A stretch of DNA of 64,000 bases from Bacillus sp. ISL-55 (GCF_018613155.1 NZ_JAGGQU010000001.1:187848-251847); one strand, 5' to 3'; positions 1-9,596 are shown, numbered from the stretch's first letter. Numbers and translations: made by a program. Notes: a model not told the origin generated them from the letters alone.

Positions 1-810
1 AAAGTTGCGTTCACAGGATCTACGCCAATCGGCAAGGATATCATGGCGAGGGCTTCCCAAACGCTAAAGCGTGTGACGCTTGAGCTTGGCGGAAAGTCAC
101 CGAGCATCGTTTTTGAAGATGCGGATGTTGATGCTGCAGTAGCGGGCTCTCTATTCGGGATTTTCTACAATACAGGACAATCATGCGAAGCGCGTTCTCG
201 TTTGTATGTACATGAGGATGTATACGATGAGTTCATCGAGAAATTCGTCGCAAAAACAAAGCAGCTTAAGCTTGGCAACCCATTTGATAAAGAAACGCAT
301 GTTGGTGCTGTCATCAGCCAGGACCAAATGAATGTCATCGACGGTTATGTAAAATCAGCTGTTGCTGACGGAGCACAAGTTTTAACAGGCGGAAAGGCTG
401 CTAACCTGGAAGGCTATGAAAATGGCTACTGGTATGAGCCAACCATCATCGCCGAAACAGACCACAGCATGAAAGCTGTAAAAGAAGAAATTTTCGGACC
501 AGTTGTCGTGGTCATGAAGTTCAAGGATGAAAAAGAAGCTGTAAAACTAGCGAATGACAGTGAATATGGACTGGGATCTGCCATCTGGACGAAGGACTAC
601 GGTCGTGCTACGAGAGTTTCCAAGTTGATCCAGGCAGGTATCGTCATGATCAACTGTCCATTCTCAGCTTTCCCTGGCACACCATTCGGAGGATATAAGC
701 AATCTGGATTCGGCCGTGAACTCTGCATCGAAACACTAGATTTATATACAGAAACTAAGAGTATCGTCTCTTATTACGGCAGCCGCCCGCTTAACCCGTT
801 TAACGTATAA
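1..810 (+). CDS. Aldehyde dehydrogenase (5' end outside window)
   Basis: This is the C-terminal part of an NAD(P)-dependent aldehyde dehydrogenase. The reading frame is open from base 1, so the N-terminal portion lies upstream of the window. The general-base Glu is seen in LELGGKSP and the nucleophilic Cys in GQSCEARSR. The terminal block (EEIFGPVVVV, PFGGYKQSGFGRE) is typical of the superfamily. Directly downstream are 3-hydroxyacyl-CoA dehydrogenase, thiolase, enoyl-CoA hydratase and paaX, so an aldehyde-oxidising role in phenylacetate or related aryl-CoA catabolism is likely. The exact substrate (phenylacetaldehyde or an open-ring semialdehyde) cannot be read from the sequence. Family assignment is secure and the pathway role is inferred. 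Confidence 0.93.
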   Translation, partial: KVAFTGSTPIGKDIMARASQTLKRVTLELGGKSPSIVFEDADVDAAVAGSLFGIFYNTGQSCEARSRLYVHEDVYDEFIEKFVAKTKQLKLGNPFDKETHVGAVISQDQMNVIDGYVKSAVADGAQVLTGGKAANLEGYENGYWYEPTIIAETDHSMKAVKEEIFGPVVVVMKFKDEKEAVKLANDSEYGLGSAIWTKDYGRATRVSKLIQAGIVMINCPFSAFPGTPFGGYKQSGFGRELCIETLDLYTETKSIVSYYGSRPLNPFNV

Positions 811-816
811 AAAAGA

Positions 817-847
817 GGCGAGCACTCCTCGATTCGGGTGCTCGCCT
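817..847 (+). terminator. Intercistronic hairpin after aldehyde dehydrogenase
   Basis: A 9-bp perfect stem GGCGAGCAC/GTGCTCGCC encloses a 12-nt loop and is followed only by TTTC. With so short a T run it is more likely an attenuator or mRNA-stabilising hairpin inside the operon than a full terminator. Confidence 0.5.
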
Positions 848-876
848 TTCAATGTTTATTACAGGAGGTTTATATA

Positions 877-1740
877 ATGAAGAAACTCGTCGTAACCGGT
901 TCAGGCGTCATGGGCCGAGGAATTGCCTATGTCAGCTGCCTGGGCGGTTTTGATACTGTACTGATTGATGTCGATGAAAAACAACTACGCAACGCCGAAC
1001 AGGAAATCAACAACATTTTTGAAAAAGGGATCGCCAGAGGAAAAGTGTCGTTAGATGAGGCGGAGTCTGCAAAAGCCAGTCTAAGGTATTCTAATTTCCT
1101 TGCTGAGAACGTTAAGGATGCTGACTTAGTCATTGAAGCGGTTCCTGAAAAAATAGATATCAAGAAAGCGATATTTGAAGTGATTGACCAGCATGCACCC
1201 GAACATTGCCTGTTTGCGTCCAATACTTCGACAATGAGCCCTACTGAAATTGCCTCTTTTACCAAGCGTCCTGAGAAGGTCATCGCCATGCATTTCTTTA
1301 ATCCTGTCCACAAAATGCCGCTTGTTGAGATCATTCGCGGACTGGAAACGAGCGATGAAACCTCTGAAGCTGTCCAAAAGGCCGCAATCCAGATGGGCAA
1401 GGAAACCGTCATCGTCAATGAATTCCCGGGTTTTGTCACAAGTCGAATCAGCGCGCTAGTCGGCAATGAAGCCTTTTACATGCTGCAGGAGGGATTAGGC
1501 AGTCCTGAGGATATCGACAAGGCAATTAAGTTAGGTCTGAATTATCCGATGGGTCCATTCGAGCTGGGTGATCTTGTTGGACTGGATACACGCTTGAACA
1601 ATTTGAAGTACCTTCATGAGAAACTCGGTGAAAAATACCGCCCGGCACCATTGCTTGAGCAATACGTTAAAGCTGGCCGTCTTGGCAGAAAGACCGGGCG
1701 CGGTGTGTACGATTATAGAGAGTCTGTCACAACTAAATAA
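877..1740 (+). CDS. 3-hydroxyacyl-CoA (3-hydroxybutyryl-CoA) dehydrogenase
   Basis: A 287-residue NAD-dependent 3-hydroxyacyl-CoA dehydrogenase. The N-terminal Rossmann motif is VVTGSGVMGRGIA. The catalytic-His block HFFNPVHKMPLVEI and the C-terminal dimerisation domain (NYPMGPFELGDLVGLD) are present, and the length matches stand-alone Hbd/PaaH enzymes. The start is ATG 877, seven bases after AGGAGG; an upstream in-frame ATG at 838 lies in the hairpin and has no ribosome site. It sits between aldehyde dehydrogenase and a PaaJ-type thiolase, which fits the PaaH step (oxidation of 3-hydroxyadipyl-CoA). It could equally serve general beta-oxidation. Confidence 0.9.
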   Translation: MKKLVVTGSGVMGRGIAYVSCLGGFDTVLIDVDEKQLRNAEQEINNIFEKGIARGKVSLDEAESAKASLRYSNFLAENVKDADLVIEAVPEKIDIKKAIFEVIDQHAPEHCLFASNTSTMSPTEIASFTKRPEKVIAMHFFNPVHKMPLVEIIRGLETSDETSEAVQKAAIQMGKETVIVNEFPGFVTSRISALVGNEAFYMLQEGLGSPEDIDKAIKLGLNYPMGPFELGDLVGLDTRLNNLKYLHEKLGEKYRPAPLLEQYVKAGRLGRKTGRGVYDYRESVTTK

Positions 1741-1752
1741 AGGGGGATGAAG

Positions 1753-2961
1753 ATGAAGGAAGTTGTAATTGTCGATGCAGTCAGGACACCAATTGGTAGG
1801 TACAATGGCAGCCTTCGCCATATCCGCCCGGATGATCTGGGTGCGGTTGTCATCAAGGCGTTGGTCGAGCGCAATCCAGACGTTCCTGCAGCTGAAATTG
1901 AAGAAGTAGTTTTGGGTAATGCGAACCAGGCAGGTGAAGATAATCGAAATGTCGCAAGAATGTCATCCCTCTTGGCTGGACTGCCAGTCGAGGTTGCCGG
2001 TACAACAATCAACCGTTTGTGCGGATCCGGACTTGACGCCGTCAACTATGCGGCGAGGGCGATTTTGGCTGGAGAAGGTGACATCTTCATTGCCGGCGGT
2101 ACTGAAAGCATGACACGGGCGCCGTTTGTGATGGCAAAGCCAGAAAAAGACTTTCCGCGCGGCAATATGGAAATGTTCGATACAACCATCGGCTGGCGTT
2201 TTGTGAACAGCAAGCTGAAGGAAATGTACGGTACGGACAGCATGCCTGAGACAGCAGAGAACGTGGCTAAAAAGTATAGCATCTCCCGTGAAGCTCAGGA
2301 CGAGTTTGCAGCAGAAAGCCAGCTTCGCGCCAAAAAGGCAATGGAAGCCGGTCGTTTTGAAAACGAGATCGTTCCAGTTGTTTACGAAGATAAAAAAGGT
2401 AATAAGACAGTGATTGATACTGACGAACATCCACGCCCAGGCACGACAGCCGAAAAGCTGGCAAACCTGAAACCATTATTCAAGGACGGCACAGTGACAG
2501 CAGGAAATGCTTCGGGAGTCAATGACGGTGCATCCGCACTGCTGCTGATGAGCCGGGAAAAAGCGGAGGAGCTTGGCTTGAAGCCGCTGGCAAAATATAT
2601 TGTGTCAGCGACAGCAGGATTGGAACCTTCCATCATGGGAATGGGTCCTGTTTATGCAGTTCAAAAGGCGTTAAAGCGTGCAAATCTCTCTGTTGGAGAT
2701 ATTGACTTGATTGAATTGAACGAGGCGTTCGCAGCCCAATCACTAGGATGCATCCAGGAATTGGGGCTGGACCAATCCAGGGTCAATGTAAACGGCGGGG
2801 CCATTGCGTTCGGCCATCCGCTCGGTGCAAGCGGTGCGCGAATTTTGACGACCCTTTTATATGAAATGAAAAAACGGGATTCCAAGTACGGACTTGCGAC
2901 GATGTGTGTAGGTGTCGGCCAGGGAATCGCCACGATTATCGAGAATATAGGAGAGAGATAA
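1753..2961 (+). CDS. paaJ: Acyl-CoA thiolase, 3-oxoadipyl-CoA (PaaJ/PcaF) type
   Basis: A thiolase of 402 residues that cleaves a 3-oxoacyl-CoA with CoA to release acetyl-CoA. The nucleophilic Cys90 is in NRLCGSG, the catalytic His in [16 protein letters not shown], and the second Cys in CVGVGQG. The blocks DTTIGWRF and [10 protein letters not shown] are, from knowledge of the family, characteristic of the PaaJ/PcaF branch, which supports a role on 3-oxoadipyl-CoA or its dehydro analogue. I chose ATG 1753 rather than 1747 because GGGGG abuts the first ATG but is well spaced from the second. The gene is followed by an enoyl-CoA hydratase gene with no gap. Confidence 0.88.
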   Translation: MKEVVIVDAVRTPIGRYNGSLRHIRPDDLGAVVIKALVERNPDVPAAEIEEVVLGNANQAGEDNRNVARMSSLLAGLPVEVAGTTINRLCGSGLDAVNYAARAILAGEGDIFIAGGTESMTRAPFVMAKPEKDFPRGNMEMFDTTIGWRFVNSKLKEMYGTDSMPETAENVAKKYSISREAQDEFAAESQLRAKKAMEAGRFENEIVPVVYEDKKGNKTVIDTDEHPRPGTTAEKLANLKPLFKDGTVTAGNASGVNDGASALLLMSREKAEELGLKPLAKYIVSATAGLEPSIMGMGPVYAVQKALKRANLSVGDIDLIELNEAFAAQSLGCIQELGLDQSRVNVNGGAIAFGHPLGASGARILTTLLYEMKKRDSKYGLATMCVGVGQGIATIIENIGER

Positions 2962-3738
<777 letters not shown>

Positions 3739-3739
3739 T

Positions 3740-3767
3740 CCATAGGGAGAAATCCCTATGGTTTTTT
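3740..3767 (+). terminator. Rho-independent terminator of the catabolic operon
   Basis: An 8-bp stem CCATAGGG/CCCTATGG with a 6-nt loop is followed by six T. It begins two bases after the enoyl-CoA hydratase stop and ends the operon ahead of paaX. Confidence 0.88.
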
Positions 3768-3809
3768 CGCTTTTAAGCAAATTGTTTTTGCAAAATAATG
3801 ATAATACTG

Positions 3810-3821
3810 TAAAATATTTTA
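3810..3821. promoter_or_regulatory. AT-rich palindrome upstream of paaX
   Basis: The perfect 12-bp palindrome TAAAATATTTTA lies about 48 bp before the chosen paaX start, in the only non-coding space between the operon terminator and paaX. It could be part of the promoter or an autoregulatory site. AT-rich palindromes occur by chance, so confidence is low. Confidence 0.2.
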
Positions 3822-3868
3822 TAACGGTTTTATTACGTACAACAAAAACGGATGAGGATGACACAAGC

Positions 3869-4744
3869 TTGAATACAAGATCAATGATTTTTACCTTATA
3901 CGGTGACTATATCTCCCATTATGGAAGCAAGATTTGGATTGGCAGCCTGATCCGGCTGCTGAATGAATTCGGCCACAATGACCAGTCAGTAAGAGCGGCG
4001 ATTTCGCGCATGAACAAACAGGGCTGGGTGCAGGCAGAAAAAATCGGTAATAAGAGCTATTACTCCCTGACGCCGCGAGGCCAAAAGAGGATTGATGAGG
4101 CAGGAAAGCGTATTTTCAAATTGAAGCCTGAAGACTGGGACGGAAAGTGGAGAATCCTAATGTATACGATTCCCGAGGAAATCCGCAATGTCCGTGACGA
4201 GCTGCGCAAGGAATTAATCTGGAGCGGCTTCGGGTCGATGTCGAACAGCTTCTGGATTTCAGCCAATAATCTCGAGAGACAGGTAAGGGACCTGATCGAG
4301 AAATATGAAATCGAAGAATATGTCGATTTCTTTGTAGCCGAATACAAAGGCCCGCATGAAAATCAGCGCCTTGTTGAGAAAAGCTGGGACCTAGGCGAGA
4401 TTAACGCGAAATATCAGGATTTTATTAGTGAATACAGTCAGAAATACATCATTGATAAAAACAAGATCCAGAAGGGCAGCATGACTGACGCCGAATGCTT
4501 CGTCGAGCGCACGAAACTGGTGCATGAATACAGGAAGTTCCTCTTCTTTGACCCAGGACTTCCTGAAGAACTTTTACCTGAAAAATGGCTGGGCAGCCAT
4601 GCCGCCGCATTGTTCAGCGAATACTACAAAGAACTCGCAGAACCAGCATCCCGTTTCTTTGAGTCCGTCTTCAAAGAAGGAAATGAAATCAAGCATAAAG
4701 ACGTGGACTATAACGTTATGGACCACCCGTATATCTTAGAATAG
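3869..4744 (+). CDS. paaX: PaaX-family transcriptional regulator
   Basis: A 291-residue PaaX-type repressor, which in known systems binds DNA until phenylacetyl-CoA releases it. The N-terminal winged helix (MIFTLYGDYI, IGSLIRLLNEFGHNDQSVRAAISRMNKQGW) and the PaaX C-terminal region (WDGKWRILMYTIPE) are clear. The frame is open from 3758, but that ATG lies inside the preceding terminator. TTG 3869, with GAGG about a dozen bases upstream, gives the usual family length; ATG 3884 is the alternative. Its place just after a PaaJ-type thiolase operon supports control of aryl-CoA catabolism. Confidence 0.9.
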   Translation: MNTRSMIFTLYGDYISHYGSKIWIGSLIRLLNEFGHNDQSVRAAISRMNKQGWVQAEKIGNKSYYSLTPRGQKRIDEAGKRIFKLKPEDWDGKWRILMYTIPEEIRNVRDELRKELIWSGFGSMSNSFWISANNLERQVRDLIEKYEIEEYVDFFVAEYKGPHENQRLVEKSWDLGEINAKYQDFISEYSQKYIIDKNKIQKGSMTDAECFVERTKLVHEYRKFLFFDPGLPEELLPEKWLGSHAAALFSEYYKELAEPASRFFESVFKEGNEIKHKDVDYNVMDHPYILE

Positions 4745-4749
4745 CATCA

Positions 4750-4782
4750 AGCCATCCTTGCACCGCCTTGGGTGGCTTTCTT
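4750..4782 (+). terminator. Terminator after paaX
   Basis: The stem AGCCATCC/GGGTGGCT (8 bp, one G-T) with a 12-nt loop is followed by TTCTTG. It begins six bases after the paaX stop. The T tract is short, so confidence is moderate. Confidence 0.6.
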
Positions 4783-4847
4783 GCATCAACTTATAGGAGA
4801 GATTGGTGCTGGGCAACTTAATTTTAAGTGAGGAGTCCTGTGTTCAG

Positions 4848-5664
4848 ACAGGTTTGGAGGAAGAAGGGGAAAAGCTGTCTGAAGTAGCCTCAAGTTCGGA
4901 CAGGTTTAGCGGTGAAACAGGAAAAGCTGTCCGAAGTAGCCCCGAGTTCGGACAGGTTTTGAGGCAGAAGGAGAAAAGCTGTCTGAAGTAGCCCTGAGTT
5001 CGGACAGGTTTAGAGGAAGAAGGAGAAAAGCTGTCTGAAGTAGCCGTGAGTTCGGACAGGTTTAGCGGTGAAACAGGAAAAGCTGTCTGAAGTAGCCCTG
5101 AGTTCGGACAGGTTTTGAGGGAGAAGGAGAAAAGCTGTCTGAAGTAGCCTCAAGTTCGGACAGGTTTGGAGGAAGAAGGGGAAAAGCTGTCTGAAGTAAC
5201 CCCGAGTTCGGACAGGTTTTGAGGGAGAAGGAGAAAAGCTGTCTGAAGTAGCCTCAAGTTCGAACAGGTTTGAAGGAAGAAGGGGAAAAGCTGTCAGAAG
5301 TAGCCCCGAGTTCGGACAGGTTTTAGAGGAAGAAGAGGAAAAGCTGTCTGAAGTAGCCCCGAGTTCGGACAGGTTTTGAGGGAGAAGGAGAAAAGCTGTC
5401 TGAAGTAGCCTCAAGTTCGGACAGGTTTGGAGGAAGAAGGGGAAAAGCTGTCTGAAGTAGCCCCGAGTTCGGACAGGTTTTGAGGGAGAAGGAGAAAAGC
5501 TGTCTGAAGTAGCCTCAAGTTCGGACAGGTTTGAAGGAAGAAGGGGAAAAGCTGTCTGAAGTAGCTCCGAGTTCGGACAGGTTTTGAGGGAGAAGGAGAA
5601 AAGCTGTCTGAAGTAGCCCTGAGTTCGGACAGGTTTGCAGTGGAAAGGGAAAAAGCTGTCCGAA
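4848..5664 (+). repeat. 52-bp tandem repeat array, about 15 copies (family 1)
   Basis: About fifteen head-to-tail units with a period of 52 bp: CTGTC repeats from 4875 to 5656 average 52.07 bp apart. Each unit has the left arm TTCGGACAG, a purine-rich spacer of about 23 nt (GAGGGAGAAGGAGAAAAG in many copies) and the right arm CTGTCTGAA. The right arm complements the left with one G-T pair. Two spacer subtypes roughly alternate. The array fills the space between paaX and the nitroreductase gene. Because 52 is not a multiple of three, three units translate without stops in some frames, producing long false ORFs. Bases 5665-5880 hold no recognisable gene. Confidence 0.95.
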
Positions 5665-5880
5665 GGCGAGCGGGCCTCGCACTTGCGGGAGTAGACTTGA
5701 TTTTGCAAAATTAGTTTTCCTAGGAGTTTGCTGCAGAGGAAGCGATATTGAATTCCTTATCACAGGCTGAAACCACTAAAGTGAGAAAAGGCAGAGCGGT
5801 AGAGGCGTATCCTTTTTGCAGGCAATTTTAAATAAAATATGATAAGTTTAAAAAAACAAACCTTGGAAGGAGAGATACAT

Positions 5881-6555
5881 ATGCGAGACAAAGAGACTTT
5901 GAAGCAGGAGATTCTTGACGCTTTCCATTTTAGGCATGCAACAAAGGAGTTTGATCCAAGCAAAAAAATTCCAGAGGAAGACTTCCGTTTTATCCTGGAG
6001 ACAGGCCAGTTATCACCGAGTTCTTTTGGTTTTGAACCTTGGCGCTTTCTAGTTGTCCAGAGTGAAGAGCTTCGCGAAAAAGTTAAAAATACCGCATGGG
6101 GAGCGTTTGGCAAGCTTCCGGAAGCAAGCCATTTTGTGATTATCCTTGCGAGGACTAAAGTCGATACAAAATATGACTCTGAATATTTGCAGGATCATTT
6201 TAAAAATAAGAAGAAAATGCCAGAGGAATTCATGGCGAATTACCTCAAGCGCATCAAGGAATTCCAGAAGTCTGACTTTAAATTGCTTGAAGGTGACCGT
6301 CCGCAGTTTGATTGGGCCTGTAAGCAGACTTATATCGTTTTGGCGAATATGATGACGGCGGCAGCACAAATTGGCATTGATTCATGTCCGATTGAAGGCT
6401 TCAATTCCGAAAATATGAACAAACTTCTGGCAGATGAGGGATTGCTGGAGGATGGCCATTTCGGAATTTCCGTCATGTGTGCGTTTGGCTATCGTGTTAA
6501 AGAGCCTAATCCAAAAACAAGAAGACCATTGGATGATATCGTTAAATGGGTTTAG
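5881..6555 (+). CDS. Nitroreductase family NAD(P)H-dependent oxidoreductase
   Basis: A 224-residue FMN enzyme of the nitroreductase family. The N-terminal block FHFRHATKEFDPSKK and the FMN-binding segment LSPSSFGFEPWRFLVV are typical. The C-terminal part (IGIDSCPIEGF, FGYRVKEPNPKTRRPLDDIV) matches the NfsB/YfkO branch, which reduces nitroaromatics, quinones or flavins. The start is ATG 881 of the 5 kb block (5881), which follows AAGGAGAG; the in-frame ATG at 5839 has no ribosome site. It stands alone between the repeat array and a strong terminator. The physiological substrate is unknown. Confidence 0.9.
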   Translation: MRDKETLKQEILDAFHFRHATKEFDPSKKIPEEDFRFILETGQLSPSSFGFEPWRFLVVQSEELREKVKNTAWGAFGKLPEASHFVIILARTKVDTKYDSEYLQDHFKNKKKMPEEFMANYLKRIKEFQKSDFKLLEGDRPQFDWACKQTYIVLANMMTAAAQIGIDSCPIEGFNSENMNKLLADEGLLEDGHFGISVMCAFGYRVKEPNPKTRRPLDDIVKWV

Positions 6556-6575
6556 TGCAGCCTCTATTAAAGCAA

Positions 6576-6609
6576 GAGAGCCAGGCAGACGCCTGGCTCT
6601 CATTTTATT
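6576..6609. terminator. Bidirectional terminator
   Basis: The 11-bp perfect stem GAGAGCCAGGC/GCCTGGCTCTC with loop AGAC is followed by ATTTTATTT. It lies between convergent genes (nitroreductase and the gamma-carbonic-anhydrase-like gene) and ends at the latter's stop codon. Confidence 0.88.
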
Positions 6610-7153
6610 TGATATCTTTTAAAGTTTCGCAGTATTCCTTGCCCTTTTGAACATATGTATCGATTGATAGTTGAATCAGCTCCAGATCCTTATCGCCGAT
6701 TTCCCTTACGACTTTCCCCGGAGCTCCGACAACTAAAGACCGCGGTGGTATTTTTTTGCCCGCAGGAATCAAAGTATTGGCCCCAATGATGCATTCTTCA
6801 CCGATTTCGGCTCCATCAAGGATCGTCGAGCCCATGCCAATAATGCATCTTTTCTTGATGGTACATCCATGCAGGATCGCATTGTGGCCGACGGTGACCT
6901 CATCTTCAATGACGAGCGGAGAGCCCTCATATAAATGGCAAGTTACGTTATCCTGTATACTGCAGCTTTCTCCTATGGTAATTGTATCTTCATCCCCGCG
7001 TAAAACTGCATTGAACCACACGCTGGAATTTTTGCCGATTTTCACATCACCGATGATGTAGCTTCCAGGTGCCTGGAAAACAGATTCATCAACCAAAGGT
7101 TTTTTATCTAAATAACTTAGAATCAATGAAAAATCCCCCTTTTCAATTGTCAT
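6605..7153 (-). CDS. Gamma-carbonic-anhydrase-like hexapeptide protein
   Basis: A 182-residue left-handed beta-helix protein with runs of hexapeptide repeats (IGDVKIGKNSSVWF, VIEDEVTVGHNAIL, IGEECIIGANTLIP). Three His residues in VTCHL and VGHNAILHGC match the trimer-interface metal ligands of the gamma-carbonic anhydrase/PaaY/YrdA family. PaaY proteins are thioesterases that accompany phenylacetate clusters, so the nearby paaX makes that role possible. Carbonic anhydrase activity or an unknown function are alternatives. It is transcribed against its neighbours and has its own 3' terminator. Confidence 0.85.
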   Translation of the reverse strand: MTIEKGDFSLILSYLDKKPLVDESVFQAPGSYIIGDVKIGKNSSVWFNAVLRGDEDTITIGESCSIQDNVTCHLYEGSPLVIEDEVTVGHNAILHGCTIKKRCIIGMGSTILDGAEIGEECIIGANTLIPAGKKIPPRSLVVGAPGKVVREIGDKDLELIQLSIDTYVQKGKEYCETLKDIK

Positions 7154-7199
7154 AATTTTAGAACTAGTATAACATTAATTTAACGAAGGGGGAATTTTT

Positions 7200-8147
7200 G
7201 TGAATGGAATTACTTCTGTTCTGGGCATAAAATATCCAATCATTCAGGGTGGAATGGGGAATATCAGCAATGCCATTTTAACAGCGGCTGTTTCCGAAGC
7301 GGGCGGCCTGGGCACAATAGGTGCTGGAACGATGTCTGCTGAAGAAGTGGAGCAAATTATTCTTGAAACAAAGTCGAGGACATCAAAGCCTTTTTCTGTG
7401 AATGTGGCCTTGAGTGTATCACCGAATGTGGTGGAGATCCTCCGCCTGGCTGTCAAACATAAGGTTTATGCAGTAACTTTATCAGCAGGTAATCCTGCGC
7501 CTTTCATTCCTAAGCTAAAAGAGGCTGGAATCAAGATTATTACTGTTGTAGCATCTGTAAAACAAGCCCAAAAAGCCGAAGCTGCAGGTTCTGATATTTT
7601 AGTGGCTGAGGGATATGAAGCAGCAGGGATTAACTCGAACCTGGAAACGACGACATTGGCGCTGATTCCTCAGATTGTCGCCCGGGTAAACATACCGGTT
7701 GTTGCGGCAGGGGGAATTGGGGATGGAAAGGGTCTTGCAGCCATGCTTGCACTTGGAGCGAGCGGCGTACAGATGGGTACGAGGTTCATCGCTACAAAGG
7801 AAGCTCCGTTCCATGAAAACTATAAGCAAAAGCTTTTGCAGGCAAGCGACCATGAAACAGTTATAGTCGGCAGGTCTGTTGGAAGAATCCGCAGGCTGAT
7901 GAATACCTCTTATGCAGGAAAACTGCTGGAAGCTGAAAAGCAGGGAATTACTGTAGAAGAGTTTGCTGAACTGACGACAGAGGATATACATAAAAAAGGT
8001 GCGCTGGAAGGAAGCGAAGAAAACGGATTTATGAATGGAGGCCAGGTATCCGGACTCGTTTCTGATATCCCGACCGTCCAGGAATTATTGGATCGAATGG
8101 TAAAGGAAGCGAAAGAACGCCTGAGAATCGCAACACTTTTATTATAG
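7200..8147 (+). CDS. Nitronate monooxygenase / FabK-like FMN oxidoreductase
   Basis: A 315-residue TIM-barrel FMN protein of the 2-nitropropane dioxygenase/FabK group. Visible motifs are the N-terminal YPIIQGGMGNISN, the flavin-phosphate region PVVAAGGIGDGKGLAAMLALGASGVQMGTRF, and a C-terminal SVGRIRRLMNTSYAGKLL block. The GTG start at 7200 is preceded by AAGGGGG. Members either oxidise alkyl nitronates or act as enoyl-ACP reductases. The FabK branch is usually tied to fatty acid genes, which are absent here, so nitronate detoxification is preferred. Specificity is unproven. Confidence 0.85.
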   Translation: MNGITSVLGIKYPIIQGGMGNISNAILTAAVSEAGGLGTIGAGTMSAEEVEQIILETKSRTSKPFSVNVALSVSPNVVEILRLAVKHKVYAVTLSAGNPAPFIPKLKEAGIKIITVVASVKQAQKAEAAGSDILVAEGYEAAGINSNLETTTLALIPQIVARVNIPVVAAGGIGDGKGLAAMLALGASGVQMGTRFIATKEAPFHENYKQKLLQASDHETVIVGRSVGRIRRLMNTSYAGKLLEAEKQGITVEEFAELTTEDIHKKGALEGSEENGFMNGGQVSGLVSDIPTVQELLDRMVKEAKERLRIATLLL

Positions 8148-8155
8148 ATTTTTCG

Positions 8156-8188
8156 AAGCATGCTTCAAATAGGAGCATGCTTTTTTAT
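8156..8188 (+). terminator. Terminator after nitronate monooxygenase
   Basis: The 9-bp stem AAGCATGCT/AGCATGCTT with a 9-nt loop runs into TTTTTT. It starts nine bases after the stop codon. Confidence 0.9.
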
Positions 8189-8322
8189 ATTATTGTTTTT
8201 TTAATCGGAATTAAATTCAGAATCTTTTAAAAGAAAAAAACATTAGAACCTTATAAATACTGAGTTTTACAGTCGCTTTCGTGCATAAAAGCGAAAAAGT
8301 TTTATTATTTTTAAAAAATGTC

Positions 8323-8351
8323 TTGATAGTTTGCTAAAGTGATGGTTTAAT
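8323..8351 (+). promoter_or_regulatory. Possible distal sigma-A promoter of the ABC importer
   Basis: TTGATA, 17 bp, TTTAAT: each hexamer matches the consensus at 5 of 6 positions. If used, it would give a leader of about 240 nt before the substrate-binding protein. A second promoter lies closer (8390). Confidence 0.4.
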
Positions 8352-8389
8352 AATTAAAAATCATAACATACTAAATTTTCGGAATTTTA

Positions 8390-8428
8390 TTGACTTTAAT
8401 TTATAGCTGGTGTTAATATAACGTTATA
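8390..8428 (+). promoter_or_regulatory. Promoter with overlapping palindromic operator
   Basis: TTGACT, 18 bp, TAATAT, with the perfect palindrome TATAACGTTATA (8417-8428) overlapping the -10 box. A promoter with the same spacing and the same ATAACGTTA element in the same place precedes the thioesterase/PheDH genes at 11530. This suggests a shared repressor for importer and catabolic genes. Confidence 0.55.
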
Positions 8429-8597
8429 TTTACGGTGTCTATAGTGGATATCATACTTTTTGGAATCGCTTTCAAAGACTTTGAAGCTTTTTACCCAACT
8501 AAGAGCAGACAAGTTGAAATTGGTGCGTTCCGGCTGCCTGCTAGTTAAATATCTACATAGTTTTATTGCCGGTTATAAATAATCAAGGGGGATTTTT
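8429..8597 (+). other. Long untranslated leader of the ABC importer
   Basis: About 170 nt separate the proximal promoter from the start codon. A stem AACTA..GCAG / CTGC-TAGTT (8498-8547, with a 3-nt bulge) can form. No T-box signature (TGGNACCGCG) or other known riboswitch core was recognised and no coding sequence is apparent. Confidence 0.3.
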
Positions 8598-9596
8598 ATG
8601 AAAAAATCAGTGAAAGCTATTTCTCTTGTCCTGGCTAGTGCATTGCTTTTAGCAGGATGCGGAGGAAATGAAGCATCAAACGGTTCATCTGACAAAAAGC
8701 AATACAAGATTGGCTTGACTCAATTCGCGGAACATCCATCGCTTGATGCCGCAACTGAAGGCTTCAAGAAAGCTCTTGAGGACAAAGGATTCAAAGAGGG
8801 AGACAATGTAAAGTATGACTTCCAGAACGCACAGGCAGACATGAATAATACGGCAAGCATCGCGAACAATTTTGTAGGTGACAAAGTCGACCTCATTTTC
8901 GCTAACGCTACACCGAGCGCTGTTGCGGCACTTAATGCAACAAAGAATATTCCAATCATTTTCACTTCGGTGACAGACCCTGTCGGAGCAGGACTTGTTG
9001 AAGCATTCGATAAACCTGGCGACAACATCACAGGTACTACTGATAACCATCCAGATGCTACAAAAAAGACGATTGACTTTATGACGAATGAAGTTGGTGC
9101 AAAGAAGATCGGCGTGATCTATAATGCTGGTGAACAAAACTCAGAGGTCCAGTTGAAGGAAGTAAAGAAGCTTGCTGAAGCGAATGGCGCCAAGGTGGTA
9201 GAAGCATCAATCTCGACGTCGGCTGAAGTAAAGCAGGCAGCTGAATCACTGGTTGGACGTGTGGATGCCATCTATGTTCCTACTGATAACACGGTCGTTT
9301 CAGCACTTGAATCTGTCATTTCTGTAGCTAATGAAAAAAAGATCCCGTTATTTGTTGGCGAGCTAGATTCCATGAAGCGTGGAGCAGTTGCAGCTAGTGG
9401 CTTCAACTACTACGACATTGGTTACCAGTCAGGCTTGATGGCTGCGGAAATTTTATCAGGCAACAAAAAAGCCTCTGAAATCCCGGTTGAGCTTCCTGAA
9501 TCATTGACACTGACAATCAACAAAAAGGCCGCTGAGGAACAGGGCGTTGAAGTCAAGGAAGAGTGGGGAGAGGACGCAGAGTTTTACGAAGAATAA
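8598..9596 (+). CDS. ABC transporter substrate-binding lipoprotein (TrpX-like)
   Basis: A 332-residue periplasmic-type binding protein anchored as a lipoprotein: a signal peptide ends in the lipobox LLLAGC. The mature part belongs to the family usually called TrpX (YQFAEHPSLDAATEGF-like start, NIPIIFTSVTDPVGAGLV, YNAGEQNSEVQLKEV, VYVPTDNTVVSALESV-like blocks). With the permease and ATPase that follow it makes a complete importer. In other Firmicutes this type is linked to tryptophan uptake. Here the neighbouring Phe/Tyr catabolic genes and a shared operator suggest an aromatic amino acid or aryl acid substrate. That last point is inference. Confidence 0.88.
   Translation: MKKSVKAISLVLASALLLAGCGGNEASNGSSDKKQYKIGLTQFAEHPSLDAATEGFKKALEDKGFKEGDNVKYDFQNAQADMNNTASIANNFVGDKVDLIFANATPSAVAALNATKNIPIIFTSVTDPVGAGLVEAFDKPGDNITGTTDNHPDATKKTIDFMTNEVGAKKIGVIYNAGEQNSEVQLKEVKKLAEANGAKVVEASISTSAEVKQAAESLVGRVDAIYVPTDNTVVSALESVISVANEKKIPLFVGELDSMKRGAVAASGFNYYDIGYQSGLMAAEILSGNKKASEIPVELPESLTLTINKKAAEEQGVEVKEEWGEDAEFYEE

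Noticed and set aside
3758-3868. paaX starting at ATG 3758
   Set aside because: That ATG lies in the right arm of the preceding terminator and would add 37 residues unlike any PaaX N-terminus.
5010-5763. Long minus-strand ORFs (232 and 82 residues) through the first repeat array, with a repeated CPNS/FRQLF-like protein pattern
   Set aside because: They are translations of the 52-bp repeat. Three units (156 bp) equal 52 codons, so stop-free frames arise automatically. There is no ribosome site, and the start and end lie in repeat DNA.
5770-5835. Segment GGTAGAGGCGTATCC upstream of the nitroreductase gene as a lysine-riboswitch remnant
   Set aside because: Only a short resemblance to the first helix; the remaining conserved elements and their order are missing.
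8429-8597. T-box riboswitch before the TrpXYZ-type importer
   Set aside because: No TGGNACCGCG antiterminator sequence or terminator alternative was found.
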